Source of the DNA: BQOK01 sp048388525
GTDB lineage: Bacteria > Bacillota > Clostridia > Oscillospirales > Ruminococcaceae
Assembly (NCBI RefSeq): GCF_048388525.1
Contig: NZ_DBGCTQ010000116.1
Coordinates: 6,893 to 70,892, forward strand
Length of the DNA stretch: 64,000 bases
Reading direction: 5' to 3'
Shown here piece after piece: positions 42,252 to 50,146 of the stretch; position 1 is the first letter of the stretch; each line of letters opens with the position of its first letter. The notes under the pieces were generated by a model. The model ran no database searches. It worked only from the letters and a program-made list of their open reading frames with translations, and was not told the origin of the DNA. The position numbers and the translations under genes are program-made.

Positions 42252-43679
42252 TCAGGAAATATAGCCCGCCTCTTTATAAACGGCGGCCACCTCCTCATTG
42301 GCCATTTTCATGGCCTCCTCTGCCGTGCTCTGCTTTGCGAACACATCCGAGATGTAGCCGCTCACAATGTCGGCCACCTCGGGCCACTCGGGGGTCAGCG
42401 GCCGGTAGTTCGGCATGGCGTAATTGGCCAGGCTCTCGCGCATGGCCTGCAGCCAGGCGCCGCCGCCGATGTTGTTCTTCGCGATAAAATCGGGGTTGTC
42501 GTATACCGACTCCCGCGACACGGTCACGAGGTTGCCCTCGATCCCCAGCCGCACCAGGATCTCCTCAGACAGGGCCCACTGCATGAAATGCCAGGCCCGC
42601 TCTTTGTGCTGGGCGTTTTTGGGGATATTGATGGAGTGCACGTTCAGGGGGGCGCAGCGGCCCTCGGGGCCCGCGGGCACCGGGGCGAAGCCCACGTCCT
42701 CCTCGCGGGTGGCGGATTTGTCGGGGTCGATGTAGTTGCGCACAATGGCTGCGCCGTCGATCCACATGGCCAGGTCGCCCTGCTGCACCGCCACGGTGAT
42801 ATCTTCGTAGTTGCAGGTCGTGGCGCCGGGGATGGAGTAGTTTTGCAGCAGGTCGGCGTAGTAATCGATCGAGGCGGCCACCTCCGGGGTGTCCAGGGTG
42901 GGGGTCATATCGGTGGGGAAGTTCTTCACAAAGTCTCCCCCCATGGAATACATGACCATGGGCCACTCCCAAATCAGCCCTTCCGAGCCGCCCGCGCTGC
43001 GCGCGCCCCGCAGGCCCACGCCGGCAACGCCGTCCTTGTGCAGGAGCTTGGCGTAATCCCGCAGCTGCTCCCAGGTCTCGGGGGGCTTGTCCGGGTCCAG
43101 CCCCGCCGCCTCGAACAGATCCTTGCGCCAGTACAACAGGGTGGTCAGCGACGCCACCGGCAGGCCGTACAGCTTGCCGTCGTAGCGCTGGGCGTCCACC
43201 GACGATTTCATCAGGCCGTCCAGATCCAGCAGCGCGTCGTCGGTGATGGTCTTGTCGGCAATAAAATCGTCCAGCGGGTACAGCCAATCGTTGGAGGCAT
43301 ACTGCAAAAACTGCGGGCTCATGAGATAGATCAGATCGTACGCGTCCGACCCGGACGAAAGCTCCACCAGCATCTTCTGGTAATAGGTGTCCACCCCCAG
43401 CACCGTGTAATTGATCTTCACGCCGTATTCCTCTTCATAGTCGCTGTAGATCTTTTGCATGGACTCGGGGAAATTGCCCGCCACGAACATGATGTTCAGT
43501 TCCTTTTGTTCGTCCAGGCGCTGGGCCGCCTCCGAGGCGGCGCCCCCCGCCGCACTCTCCCCGGCGGGGCCGGCGGGCGCCGGCGCACTTTGGGAAGGGC
43601 TGCCGCCGCAGGCCGCCAGCGTCAGCGCCATTGCAAGGGAAAGGCCCAGGGCGATCAGCCGTTTTATTGTTACAGACAT
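42252..43679 (-). CDS. Extracellular solute-binding lipoprotein (sugar ABC transporter)
   Basis: 475 residues. Signal peptide with lipobox LTLAAC (Cys about 24), then an Ala/Gly/Pro/Ser linker. A family 1 binding-protein fold follows, from LNIMFVAGNFPESMQKIY through YDLIYLMSPQFLQYASNDWL and YGLPVASLTTLLYWRKDLFE to MWIDGAAIVRNYI. It would deliver sugar to the permeases at 34420-36192, although on the opposite strand. It follows a hydroxyacid dehydrogenase gene by about 60 bases. Confidence 0.92.
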   Translation of the reverse strand: MSVTIKRLIALGLSLAMALTLAACGGSPSQSAPAPAGPAGESAAGGAASEAAQRLDEQKELNIMFVAGNFPESMQKIYSDYEEEYGVKINYTVLGVDTYYQKMLVELSSGSDAYDLIYLMSPQFLQYASNDWLYPLDDFIADKTITDDALLDLDGLMKSSVDAQRYDGKLYGLPVASLTTLLYWRKDLFEAAGLDPDKPPETWEQLRDYAKLLHKDGVAGVGLRGARSAGGSEGLIWEWPMVMYSMGGDFVKNFPTDMTPTLDTPEVAASIDYYADLLQNYSIPGATTCNYEDITVAVQQGDLAMWIDGAAIVRNYIDPDKSATREEDVGFAPVPAGPEGRCAPLNVHSINIPKNAQHKERAWHFMQWALSEEILVRLGIEGNLVTVSRESVYDNPDFIAKNNIGGGAWLQAMRESLANYAMPNYRPLTPEWPEVADIVSGYISDVFAKQSTAEEAMKMANEEVAAVYKEAGYIS

Positions 43680-43739
43680 TTGTGGTACCCCCTTTTCATC
43701 GGTGCGTTTCAGCTTGTTTTCAAAACCGCCTTTTGTGGA

Positions 43740-44600
43740 TCAAAGTTCCAGATAATCCCGCATCACTGCGGCTGCCTCGGAGAAATCGTGCCCGCCGCGG
43801 CCATCCTTCAGGCCGGTGCGCAGCAGGTCCAACGCGCCGTCCAGCGCAAAGGCCGGGCAGTTCAGGTCCTCGTACAGCCGTTTTACATACCCCAGGTCCT
43901 TCAGGCCGAACGCCAGGGCAAAATCCAGCCGGTAATCGCGGTCGAGCACTTTCTGGCCATAGAACTGAAAAACGCCGCAGTTGGTCTTCTGCCCGCAAAT
44001 GATATCGAACAGCTTGTGGGTGTCCAGCCCCAGCTTTTCCATCAGCGGGAACATCTGCGAATAGGTGATTGCGTACATCAGGCCCGTGAAATTGAGCGCC
44101 AGCTTGACCAGGTGGCCGCTGCCGGCCTCGCCCATATAATCGGCCCGGCTTGTAAAGGCCTCAAAAATGGGGCGGGCGGCCTCGAAGTCCGCCTCGTCGC
44201 CGCCCACGGTCACGGAAATGGTGCCCTCGGCGGCCATGGCCGGGTTGCCCATCAGCGGGGCGTCCAGCAGAACACCGCCGCGCTCCTTGAAGGCCGCGTG
44301 CAGCTTTTTGGTGGACAGCGGGTAACTGGTGGACAGGTCGATCACGGTCTTTCCCGCTGCGCCGCAGGCGAAAAACGTCTCGCACATGGCCTCCACCTGC
44401 ACCGAGGAGGGCAGCGAGAGAAGCACCGCTTCGCTGCGCTGGAACAGGGCTGCGGGGCTGGCTGAGAGTTCGGCTTTTCCGCGGAAGTATTCCATGGCTT
44501 CGGCGCTTACGTCGAATACCGCCACGTCGTGGCCGTGCTTGATGAAATTTTCGCATGCGCCGCGGCCCATCCGGCCCAGGCCAATAAAACCAATTTTCAT
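43740..44600 (-). CDS. NAD(P)-dependent beta-hydroxyacid dehydrogenase-like protein 1
   Basis: 286 residues of the 3-hydroxyisobutyrate dehydrogenase/tartronate semialdehyde reductase superfamily. GFIGLGRMGRGACENF is the nucleotide loop and FDVS the adenosine strand. DLSTSYPLSTKKL is followed by the substrate loop DAPLMGNPAMAAEGT, where the usual S-G-G is M-G-N. Lys in GSGHLVKLALNF is the catalytic position. It would reduce or oxidise a small semialdehyde. It heads a leftward pair with the binding protein. Substrate unknown. Confidence 0.85.
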   Translation of the reverse strand: MKIGFIGLGRMGRGACENFIKHGHDVAVFDVSAEAMEYFRGKAELSASPAALFQRSEAVLLSLPSSVQVEAMCETFFACGAAGKTVIDLSTSYPLSTKKLHAAFKERGGVLLDAPLMGNPAMAAEGTISVTVGGDEADFEAARPIFEAFTSRADYMGEAGSGHLVKLALNFTGLMYAITYSQMFPLMEKLGLDTHKLFDIICGQKTNCGVFQFYGQKVLDRDYRLDFALAFGLKDLGYVKRLYEDLNCPAFALDGALDLLRTGLKDGRGGHDFSEAAAVMRDYLEL

Positions 44601-44938
44601 GTTGAAGACGGCTCCTTTTCAAGTTCATGTGGGTGTTCGTTGCATCGGGGAAAACAGACGCTGCAGCAATCAGGGTCCCCTGGGACGCTTTCATTTTAGC
44701 AGGCACGCCCCAGGCCATGTGCAATAATTTTCACCAATAATAGCACATTTGCAAGAAACGATTGGTTAACTATTTAACAAATAAAACAATCTTAAGAAAT
44801 ACTGTAAAAATCTTTTAAAAATTGTATATGTTCAATAGTTTTCCGGACGATTAATTGGATAAATCATAAAATTGACAGAATTTTAGCGGCCGTGCTACAA
44901 TGCCCACGACCGAGAGTGGAGGAAGGGAGGAACGCGGG
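44601..44938. other. AT-rich divergent regulatory region of the sugar locus
   Basis: About 340 bases between the leftward dehydrogenase/binding-protein pair and the rightward GNAT/epimerase operon; strikingly AT-rich from 44730 to 44890. It contains the strong rightward promoter at 44872-44901 and the inverted repeat GTTAA-4-TTAAC (44765-44778), a possible operator. No gene seen. Confidence 0.6.
44872..44901 (+). promoter_or_regulatory. Strong promoter of the GNAT-mutarotase-dehydrogenase-epimerase operon
   Basis: Perfect TTGACA (44872-44877), 18-base spacer, TACAAT (44896-44901) with an extended TG before it. About 38 bases ahead of the GNAT start codon. Confidence 0.82.
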
Positions 44939-45595
44939 ATGCTGGATAAAAGTGTGCGCTATTACCCGGTGGAGATGCGCCGCCCCCCGGTGAGCGGCCC
45001 GCCGCAGGGCGGGTGGCCGCCCCTGCCGGATGGCGGATGGCGGCTGCGGTGCTGGCAGGGCGGGGCGGACCGCCTCGCCTTTGCCCGGGTGGAGTGCGAG
45101 GTGGGGGAATTTGCCCGCGAAGAGGAGGCGCTCGCCTACTTTGACCGGGAGTTCGGTCCCTGGCCCCGGGAGCTTGAACGGCGGTTTTTGCTGTTGGAAC
45201 AGGAGGGGCGGCCCATGGGCGTGGCCTTTGCCTGGTTCGGCAGCGTGCCGGGAGAGGGCAGGGTGGGGCGCGTGCGCAGGGTGGCGCTGCGGCCCTGCTG
45301 CCAGGGGCGGGGGCTGGGCGGGGCGCTGGTGTGCGGCATGCTGGATGTTTTTGCGGCTCTGGAACCGGGCAGAGCAGTGTATCTGACCACCCAGACCTGG
45401 AGCTGGCGCGCCGTTGCGCTGTATGGGAAATATGGCTTTGAGCCCGTGCGCCTGCCCGGCGACCGCGATTTTGCCGCCGCGTGGGGCGTGATCCGCGAAA
45501 AGCTGGGGCAGAGCGGGCGCCATCTGCCGGGCGAAGCGCCCGGGGGATGGGACGATACAGAAACGATCATGAGATCCGGGAGGGATAGAACATGA
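44939..45595 (+). CDS. GNAT-family N-acetyltransferase
   Basis: 218 residues. The acetyl-CoA site is seen as GRVRRVALRPCCQGRGLGGALVCGML (V-x-x-x-x-R/Q-G-x-G). The last strand-helix is TWSWRAVALYGKYGFEPV. An N-terminal half of about 90 residues precedes it. Substrate unknown; as first gene of a sugar operon it might acetylate an amino sugar or related metabolite (inference). ATG 44939 behind GGAAGGGAGG; overlaps the next gene by ATGA. Confidence 0.83.
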   Translation: MLDKSVRYYPVEMRRPPVSGPPQGGWPPLPDGGWRLRCWQGGADRLAFARVECEVGEFAREEEALAYFDREFGPWPRELERRFLLLEQEGRPMGVAFAWFGSVPGEGRVGRVRRVALRPCCQGRGLGGALVCGMLDVFAALEPGRAVYLTTQTWSWRAVALYGKYGFEPVRLPGDRDFAAAWGVIREKLGQSGRHLPGEAPGGWDDTETIMRSGRDRT

Positions 45596-46461
45596 AAATC
45601 GGCATTGAAAACGAATTATTTACAGCCCGGGTGGATACCTTGGGCGCCGAGCTGTGCTCGCTGCGGCGCAAAGCCGACGGGGCAGAGTTTATCTGGCAGG
45701 GCGACCCGCGCTACTGGAGCGGGCATGCGCCCACCCTGTTTCCCATCACGGGCAAGCTGCGGGACATGCGCTTTGACCACGGCGGCAAGAGCTACGAGCT
45801 GCCGCCCCACGGTTTTGCCAAGGACCGGGAATTCCGGGAGGAGGAACGCCAGGCGGCAGGCGTGTCCCTGGTATTGCAGGCGGACGAGGATACGCTGCGG
45901 TGTTACCCCTTTCCGTTCCGGCTGACCTGCACCTTCGCGCTCACGCCCCGGGGCCTTGCGCTCACGCGCCGGGTGGAGAACACGGGTGCCGGCCGCATGG
46001 AGTTTTCCATGGGTGAGCATCTGGGGCTGGCCCTCGCGCCGCTGGGCCGCCCGCTGGAAGAGTGCGCCCTGGTGTTTCCCGGGCCGCAGACCGCCTGGAA
46101 CTGGCGGCTGGCCCAGGGCCTTTTGGACCACAAAGAACCCTGTTTGGAGGGGGTGGCCGCCCTGCCCCTCTCCAAGGAGCTGTTCCGCGCCTGCGGATGC
46201 CTGGTGCTGCAGGGGCTGAACGCGCCCTGGGCGGCCCTGCGCGCGGCGGGCGCGGAGCGGGGGGTGAGGGTCTCCATCGGCGGATTCCCCACCCTGGTGG
46301 TGTGGTCACCCGACAACGAGGGCCAGTTTGTGTGCGTGGAGCCCTGGCAGGGCCTGCCCTCGCGCGGGGACGGGGGATACGAGCTGGCCGCCCGCCCCTG
46401 CATTTTGCATCTGGAAGCGGGTGCGGCGTATGAATATACGGTCACGGTGGAGCCCGAATAG
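45592..46461 (+). CDS. Aldose 1-epimerase family protein (LacX-like)
   Basis: 289 residues of the galactose-mutarotase-like superfamily. ENELFTARVDTLGAELCSLRRK and EFIWQGDPRYWSGHAPTLFPITG are the LacX/YihR-type N-terminal signature. Then come the HGFAKDREF catalytic-His block and FSMGEHLGL. The C-terminal VVWSPDNEGQFVCVEPW carries the catalytic Glu. It equilibrates alpha and beta anomers of a sugar or sugar phosphate. Translationally coupled to the GNAT gene. Confidence 0.9.
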   Translation: MKIGIENELFTARVDTLGAELCSLRRKADGAEFIWQGDPRYWSGHAPTLFPITGKLRDMRFDHGGKSYELPPHGFAKDREFREEERQAAGVSLVLQADEDTLRCYPFPFRLTCTFALTPRGLALTRRVENTGAGRMEFSMGEHLGLALAPLGRPLEECALVFPGPQTAWNWRLAQGLLDHKEPCLEGVAALPLSKELFRACGCLVLQGLNAPWAALRAAGAERGVRVSIGGFPTLVVWSPDNEGQFVCVEPWQGLPSRGDGGYELAARPCILHLEAGAAYEYTVTVEPE

Positions 46462-46479
46462 GAAAAGGAGCGTGAAAAA

Positions 46480-47352
46480 ATGAAGGTGGGATGCATCGGC
46501 CTGGGCCGCATGGGGGCGGGCCTGTGTGAAAGCCTGCTGCGGGCAGGCCACCAGCTCACGGTGTACGACGTATGCCTGGCCGCAAAGGAGCGCTTTGCGG
46601 GCCGGGCGGCGCTGGCCCAAAGCGCGCGGGCGGCTTCGCTCGCCAGTGAGGCGGTGGTTCTGTCGCTGCCCGACGCCCCGGCGGTGGAGCAGGTGGTGGG
46701 GGAGCTGATGGAGGGATGTGTGGCGGGCAGGCTGGTGATCGATACCAGCACCAGCCTGCCTGAGACCACTGTCTCGCTGCACAAAAAGCTGGCGGAGGCG
46801 GGCGCGCGGTTTCTGGACGCGCCCCTGGCCGGCACGCCCGAGGCAGCACGGCAGGGTACGCTGATGGTGTATGTGGGCGGAGCTCCCGAAGCGCTGGAGG
46901 CCGCGCGGCCGGTGCTGGGAAGCTTTGCCGCGCAGGTGCGGTACATGGGCGGCCCGGGCAGCGGCAACGTGGCCAAGCTGGTGAACAATTATCTGGCCAT
47001 CCAGTACGCTGTGCTGTACTGCGAGATCTTTCCCCTGGCCCGCGCGGCGGGCGCGGATGTGCAGGCGCTGTTTGGCGCCATCGGCCAGACCGGGGTGGCC
47101 TGCGTACCCTACCGGCTGTACGGCGAAAAGATCGCGGCGGGGGAATATCCGCTGTCCTTCTCCATCGATCTGGCCTACAAGGATCTGCGCTATGCGGCCG
47201 CCATGGCGCCGGAAGCCGCCCGCGCCCTGCCCCTGATGCAGGCGGGCCTGGCCCGCCTGGCCGAGGCGCGGGCCGAGGGGATGGGCGGGGCGGATCTGTC
47301 GCAGCTGGCATGCCTTGCGGAGCGGCAGCTCGGGGGAAAGGGCGATGGATGA
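46480..47352 (+). CDS. NAD(P)-dependent beta-hydroxyacid dehydrogenase-like protein 2
   Basis: 290 residues, same superfamily as 43740-44600. CIGLGRMGAGLCESLL is the nucleotide loop. DTSTSLPETTVSLH precedes DAPLAGTPEAARQGTLMVYVGG, where the carboxylate-binding S-G-G is A-G-T. The catalytic Lys is in GSGNVAKLVNNYLA, and DLAYKDLRYA is the C-terminal signature. AAAAGGAG precedes the ATG. It overlaps the AGE-family gene by 8 bases. A different substrate from GarR or HIBADH seems likely. Confidence 0.87.
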   Translation: MKVGCIGLGRMGAGLCESLLRAGHQLTVYDVCLAAKERFAGRAALAQSARAASLASEAVVLSLPDAPAVEQVVGELMEGCVAGRLVIDTSTSLPETTVSLHKKLAEAGARFLDAPLAGTPEAARQGTLMVYVGGAPEALEAARPVLGSFAAQVRYMGGPGSGNVAKLVNNYLAIQYAVLYCEIFPLARAAGADVQALFGAIGQTGVACVPYRLYGEKIAAGEYPLSFSIDLAYKDLRYAAAMAPEAARALPLMQAGLARLAEARAEGMGGADLSQLACLAERQLGGKGDG

Positions 47353-48532
47353 GCGCCTGGCGGGGGCACGGGAGCAGCTGCGGGAGATGCTGTTTGAAAA
47401 TGTGATGCCTTTTTGGGAACGCCACGCGGTGGATGCGGAATACGGCGGCTACCTCACAGGCCTTGACCGCCGGGGAAGGGTGTGGGACGACCGGAAAAAC
47501 ACCTGGATGCAGGGGCGGATGGTGTGGATGTTCTCGACCCTGGCCGCGCAGGACCCCGCCCACAGGGAGCAATGGCTGGCCCTGGCCCGCCCCGGCCGGG
47601 ACTTTTTGCTGGACCATGCCTGGGCGGGGCAGGGCCGCTGGAACTACGTTCTGTCGCGCAGAGGGGAGGTGGAACAGGGATCGGTGTCACTGTATGCCGA
47701 CCTCTTTGCGCTGGAGGGGCTCGCCCAATACATTTTGGCCTCGGGCGACGCTGCGGGGCAGGACCAGGTGCGCCTGACCGCGGCGGCGGTGGCCCGGGAG
47801 CTGGAGGCAGGCGTGGTCAAGCGCATCGCGCCCCAGGCATATGTGCCGGGGGCCGAGCTGCACGGCGTGTACATGATCGCCCTCAACTCGCTCGCGCCTG
47901 CCCAGCGCCTGCTGGGAGGCGGGGCGCTGGCCGGTCTGCGCGCCCGGCTGCTGGAGCGCATTCTGGGCCGCTTCGCGGACCCGGCCCGGGGGGTGGTGCT
48001 GGAAGAGCGCGCGCCGGGCGGCGCGCCGGCAGGGGGAGGCCGCATCAACCCCGGCCATACCTTTGAGAGCATGGTGTTCTGCCTGGAGGCGGCCGAGCAG
48101 CTGAAGCTGCCCTGCCCCGGTGCCGCAGCGATCCTGCGGCATACCTGGGCCCTTGCAAGGGATCGGGAAAACGGCGGCGTGCTGTACATGCTCAATGCGG
48201 ACGGCAGCGCCCCCCATTTTGCCGACTGGATCGCCCCCCGGGCGCTCCGGTGGGATGAAAAGGTGTGGTGGACCCACGCCGAGGCGCTGCCCGCGCTTTT
48301 GTGGGCCGCGCACGAGCTGAAAGATCCCGCCTGCCTGGAGGAGTTCCTCGCCCTGTGGCAGTATTGCCGCACCCATTTTGCGGACCCCGTTTACGGGGAA
48401 TGGTATTATGCACTGCACCGGGGCGGCGCGCCGCGGCTGCAAAACAAAGGCGGTTTTCAAAAGTGCGCCTTCCATCTGCCCCGCGCGCTTTTGAAAAGCG
48501 TTCAGCTGATCGATCGTTTTTACGGCGGCTGA
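47345..48532 (+). CDS. AGE-family sugar epimerase/isomerase
   Basis: 395 residues, (alpha/alpha)6-barrel of N-acylglucosamine 2-epimerase, mannose isomerase and YihS sulfoquinovose isomerase. Visible are FWERHAVDAEYGGYLTGLD, the KNTWMQGRMVWMFS block, RINPGHTFES (catalytic His) and KVWWTHAEALPAL. The ending GGFQKCAFHLPRAL carries the second catalytic His. It interconverts C1/C2 isomers of an unphosphorylated sugar. Last gene of the operon, before a bidirectional terminator. Substrate not decidable by eye. Confidence 0.9.
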   Translation: MDERLAGAREQLREMLFENVMPFWERHAVDAEYGGYLTGLDRRGRVWDDRKNTWMQGRMVWMFSTLAAQDPAHREQWLALARPGRDFLLDHAWAGQGRWNYVLSRRGEVEQGSVSLYADLFALEGLAQYILASGDAAGQDQVRLTAAAVARELEAGVVKRIAPQAYVPGAELHGVYMIALNSLAPAQRLLGGGALAGLRARLLERILGRFADPARGVVLEERAPGGAPAGGGRINPGHTFESMVFCLEAAEQLKLPCPGAAAILRHTWALARDRENGGVLYMLNADGSAPHFADWIAPRALRWDEKVWWTHAEALPALLWAAHELKDPACLEEFLALWQYCRTHFADPVYGEWYYALHRGGAPRLQNKGGFQKCAFHLPRALLKSVQLIDRFYGG

Positions 48533-48545
48533 CAAGCGGAAAACA

Positions 48546-48595
48546 AAAAGCGCCGGCCTCTCTAAAGCAAACGTTTTAGAGGGACCGGCGCTTTT
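48546..48595. terminator. Bidirectional terminator
   Basis: Long stem: outer 11 pairs aaaagcgccgg / ccggcgctttt plus an inner ctctaaa/tttagag stem. T runs on both strands, between the convergent AGE gene and the response-regulator gene. Confidence 0.88.
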
Positions 48596-48607
48596 CCGCG
48601 CGCCGCC

Positions 48608-50140
48608 TCACCGGTTGGCGTGCCGGAAGTGGTTGGGCGTCACGCCCGTGACGTCCTTAAAGACCTTGATAAAATAGCTGGGCGACTCGTAGCCCACCTC
48701 CTCGGCGATCAGGTTCACGCTCTTGCCCGTGGCGGTGAGCAGCCGCTTGGCGCGCTGGATGCGAAGCTCGGTGAGATAGGCGTTCACGCTTTTGCCGGTG
48801 TATTCCTTGAAAATATTGCAGAAATAGTTGGGGCTGAACCCCGCCACCTCCGAAATCATGCTGAGGGTCAGGGGGTTCATATAATTCTGTTCGATGTATG
48901 CGAACACCCTGCGCATGCTGCCCTCTCCCGCAGCGCGCTGCAAAAGATCCTGGCACAGGTCGGTCAGGCGGTAAAGCCAGGCCATCATATCGTCCAAAAA
49001 CAGCATGCCGCTTATCTCGGCCAGGGGGTTCCTGTCCGCCAGGGGCGGCTCGGCGGCGGCGGGGCAGCAGGCCAGGGTGTGGCGGATCAGCGCCTCGGCG
49101 GCGGTGTTGAACAGCCGGCGCAGCTGGTCGATGTCCTCCAGGGTATACTGCCCGCGCTGTTCGCCCAGCCGCCCGATCAGAGCTTTGAGGCGGTTTAGCT
49201 CGCCCCCCTGCACCAGCTTCTGCACCATGCGGCTCTCCTCGCGGAAATTCGTGCGGGGGCCGGAGGGCGCGCCGTAAAAGCACACCGAGCGGGGCCCGGA
49301 AAAAAAGCGGCGGTGAATGGCCTCGCAGGCGCGGCAAAAGCTTTGCGCCAGGCCGGCGGCGCTGCCGGCGGGCCCGCCGATGCCCACCGAAAACGAAAGC
49401 TCGGGCGAAAGGCCGGGCAAAAGCGCCGCCTGGCGGGCGAAAAAGGCGTCCGCTTCGCCCGGCGCGCCTTTCAGCAGCACCAGGGCGGCCGCAATGCGGT
49501 CGCTCACAACGCAGACCGAGCCCGGCAGCTGCGCCGCGCGCAGCAGCTGTGCCAGCTGGAAGGTCCACTCGGCCCCGCTGGCCGCCGAGGCGAGCTGGGC
49601 CGAGGCGGGGAGATCCTGGCTGAACACGATGCACCACACCCGGCCCCCCTCGGCGGCCAGGGCGGCGTCAAAGGCAGGGGCCGGCCCCGGCGCGCCGCTG
49701 AGCAGCAGGCTTTGCTGGCGGCAGTCCAGCCCTAAAAAAGGGGGAGGCGACCCGGCGGCGCGGGCAGTGAGCTTTTCTCCCACGCGCCGCGTCACCGCCA
49801 AGAGCTCCTCCTCGGTGACCTCTCCCTTTAAAAGATATTCCGCCGCTCCGAACGACATCCCCTTCTGCGCCAGCGAAAAATCCGCATAGTTCGAGAGGAT
49901 GACCACCTGGGCGCGCAGGTCAAACTCCCGCAGAGCCTGGATAAACGCCATGCCGTCCATATCCGGCATGATCATGTCCGTGATCACCACGTCCACCGGC
50001 CGGGCGCGGCAGACCCTGAGCGCCTCGCGGCCGTTGGGCACGGCGTCGGCCACCTCAAATTCTTCCCCCCAGGGCTGGAACACCAGGCGAAGCCACTTCC
50101 GGACGATCACATCGTCGTCCACGATTAAAAGGCGCAGCAT
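48608..50140 (-). CDS. YesN-type AraC response regulator
   Basis: 510 residues. The receiver (about 3-120) has LLIVDDDVIVRKW and VVITDMIMPDMDG (phospho-Asp about 54). A middle of about 270 residues is divergent. The C-terminal AraC HTH pair (about 410-508) has ISEVAGFSPNYFCNIFKEYTGKS and IAEEVGYESPSYFIKVFKDVTG. Partner of the kinase immediately upstream (6-base gap). By position, the likely regulator of the neighbouring sugar operons. Confidence 0.92.
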   Translation of the reverse strand: MLRLLIVDDDVIVRKWLRLVFQPWGEEFEVADAVPNGREALRVCRARPVDVVITDMIMPDMDGMAFIQALREFDLRAQVVILSNYADFSLAQKGMSFGAAEYLLKGEVTEEELLAVTRRVGEKLTARAAGSPPPFLGLDCRQQSLLLSGAPGPAPAFDAALAAEGGRVWCIVFSQDLPASAQLASAASGAEWTFQLAQLLRAAQLPGSVCVVSDRIAAALVLLKGAPGEADAFFARQAALLPGLSPELSFSVGIGGPAGSAAGLAQSFCRACEAIHRRFFSGPRSVCFYGAPSGPRTNFREESRMVQKLVQGGELNRLKALIGRLGEQRGQYTLEDIDQLRRLFNTAAEALIRHTLACCPAAAEPPLADRNPLAEISGMLFLDDMMAWLYRLTDLCQDLLQRAAGEGSMRRVFAYIEQNYMNPLTLSMISEVAGFSPNYFCNIFKEYTGKSVNAYLTELRIQRAKRLLTATGKSVNLIAEEVGYESPSYFIKVFKDVTGVTPNHFRHANR

Positions 50141-50146
50141 ATATCA

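Noticed and set aside
34420..48532. A firm assignment of the sugar locus to sulfoquinovose degradation
   Set aside because: The enzyme classes match. However, a sulfate-ester sulfatase is present, both reductases lack the Arg I recall in YihU, the aldolase is class II and no sulfoquinovosidase gene is seen. Kept only as a hypothesis.
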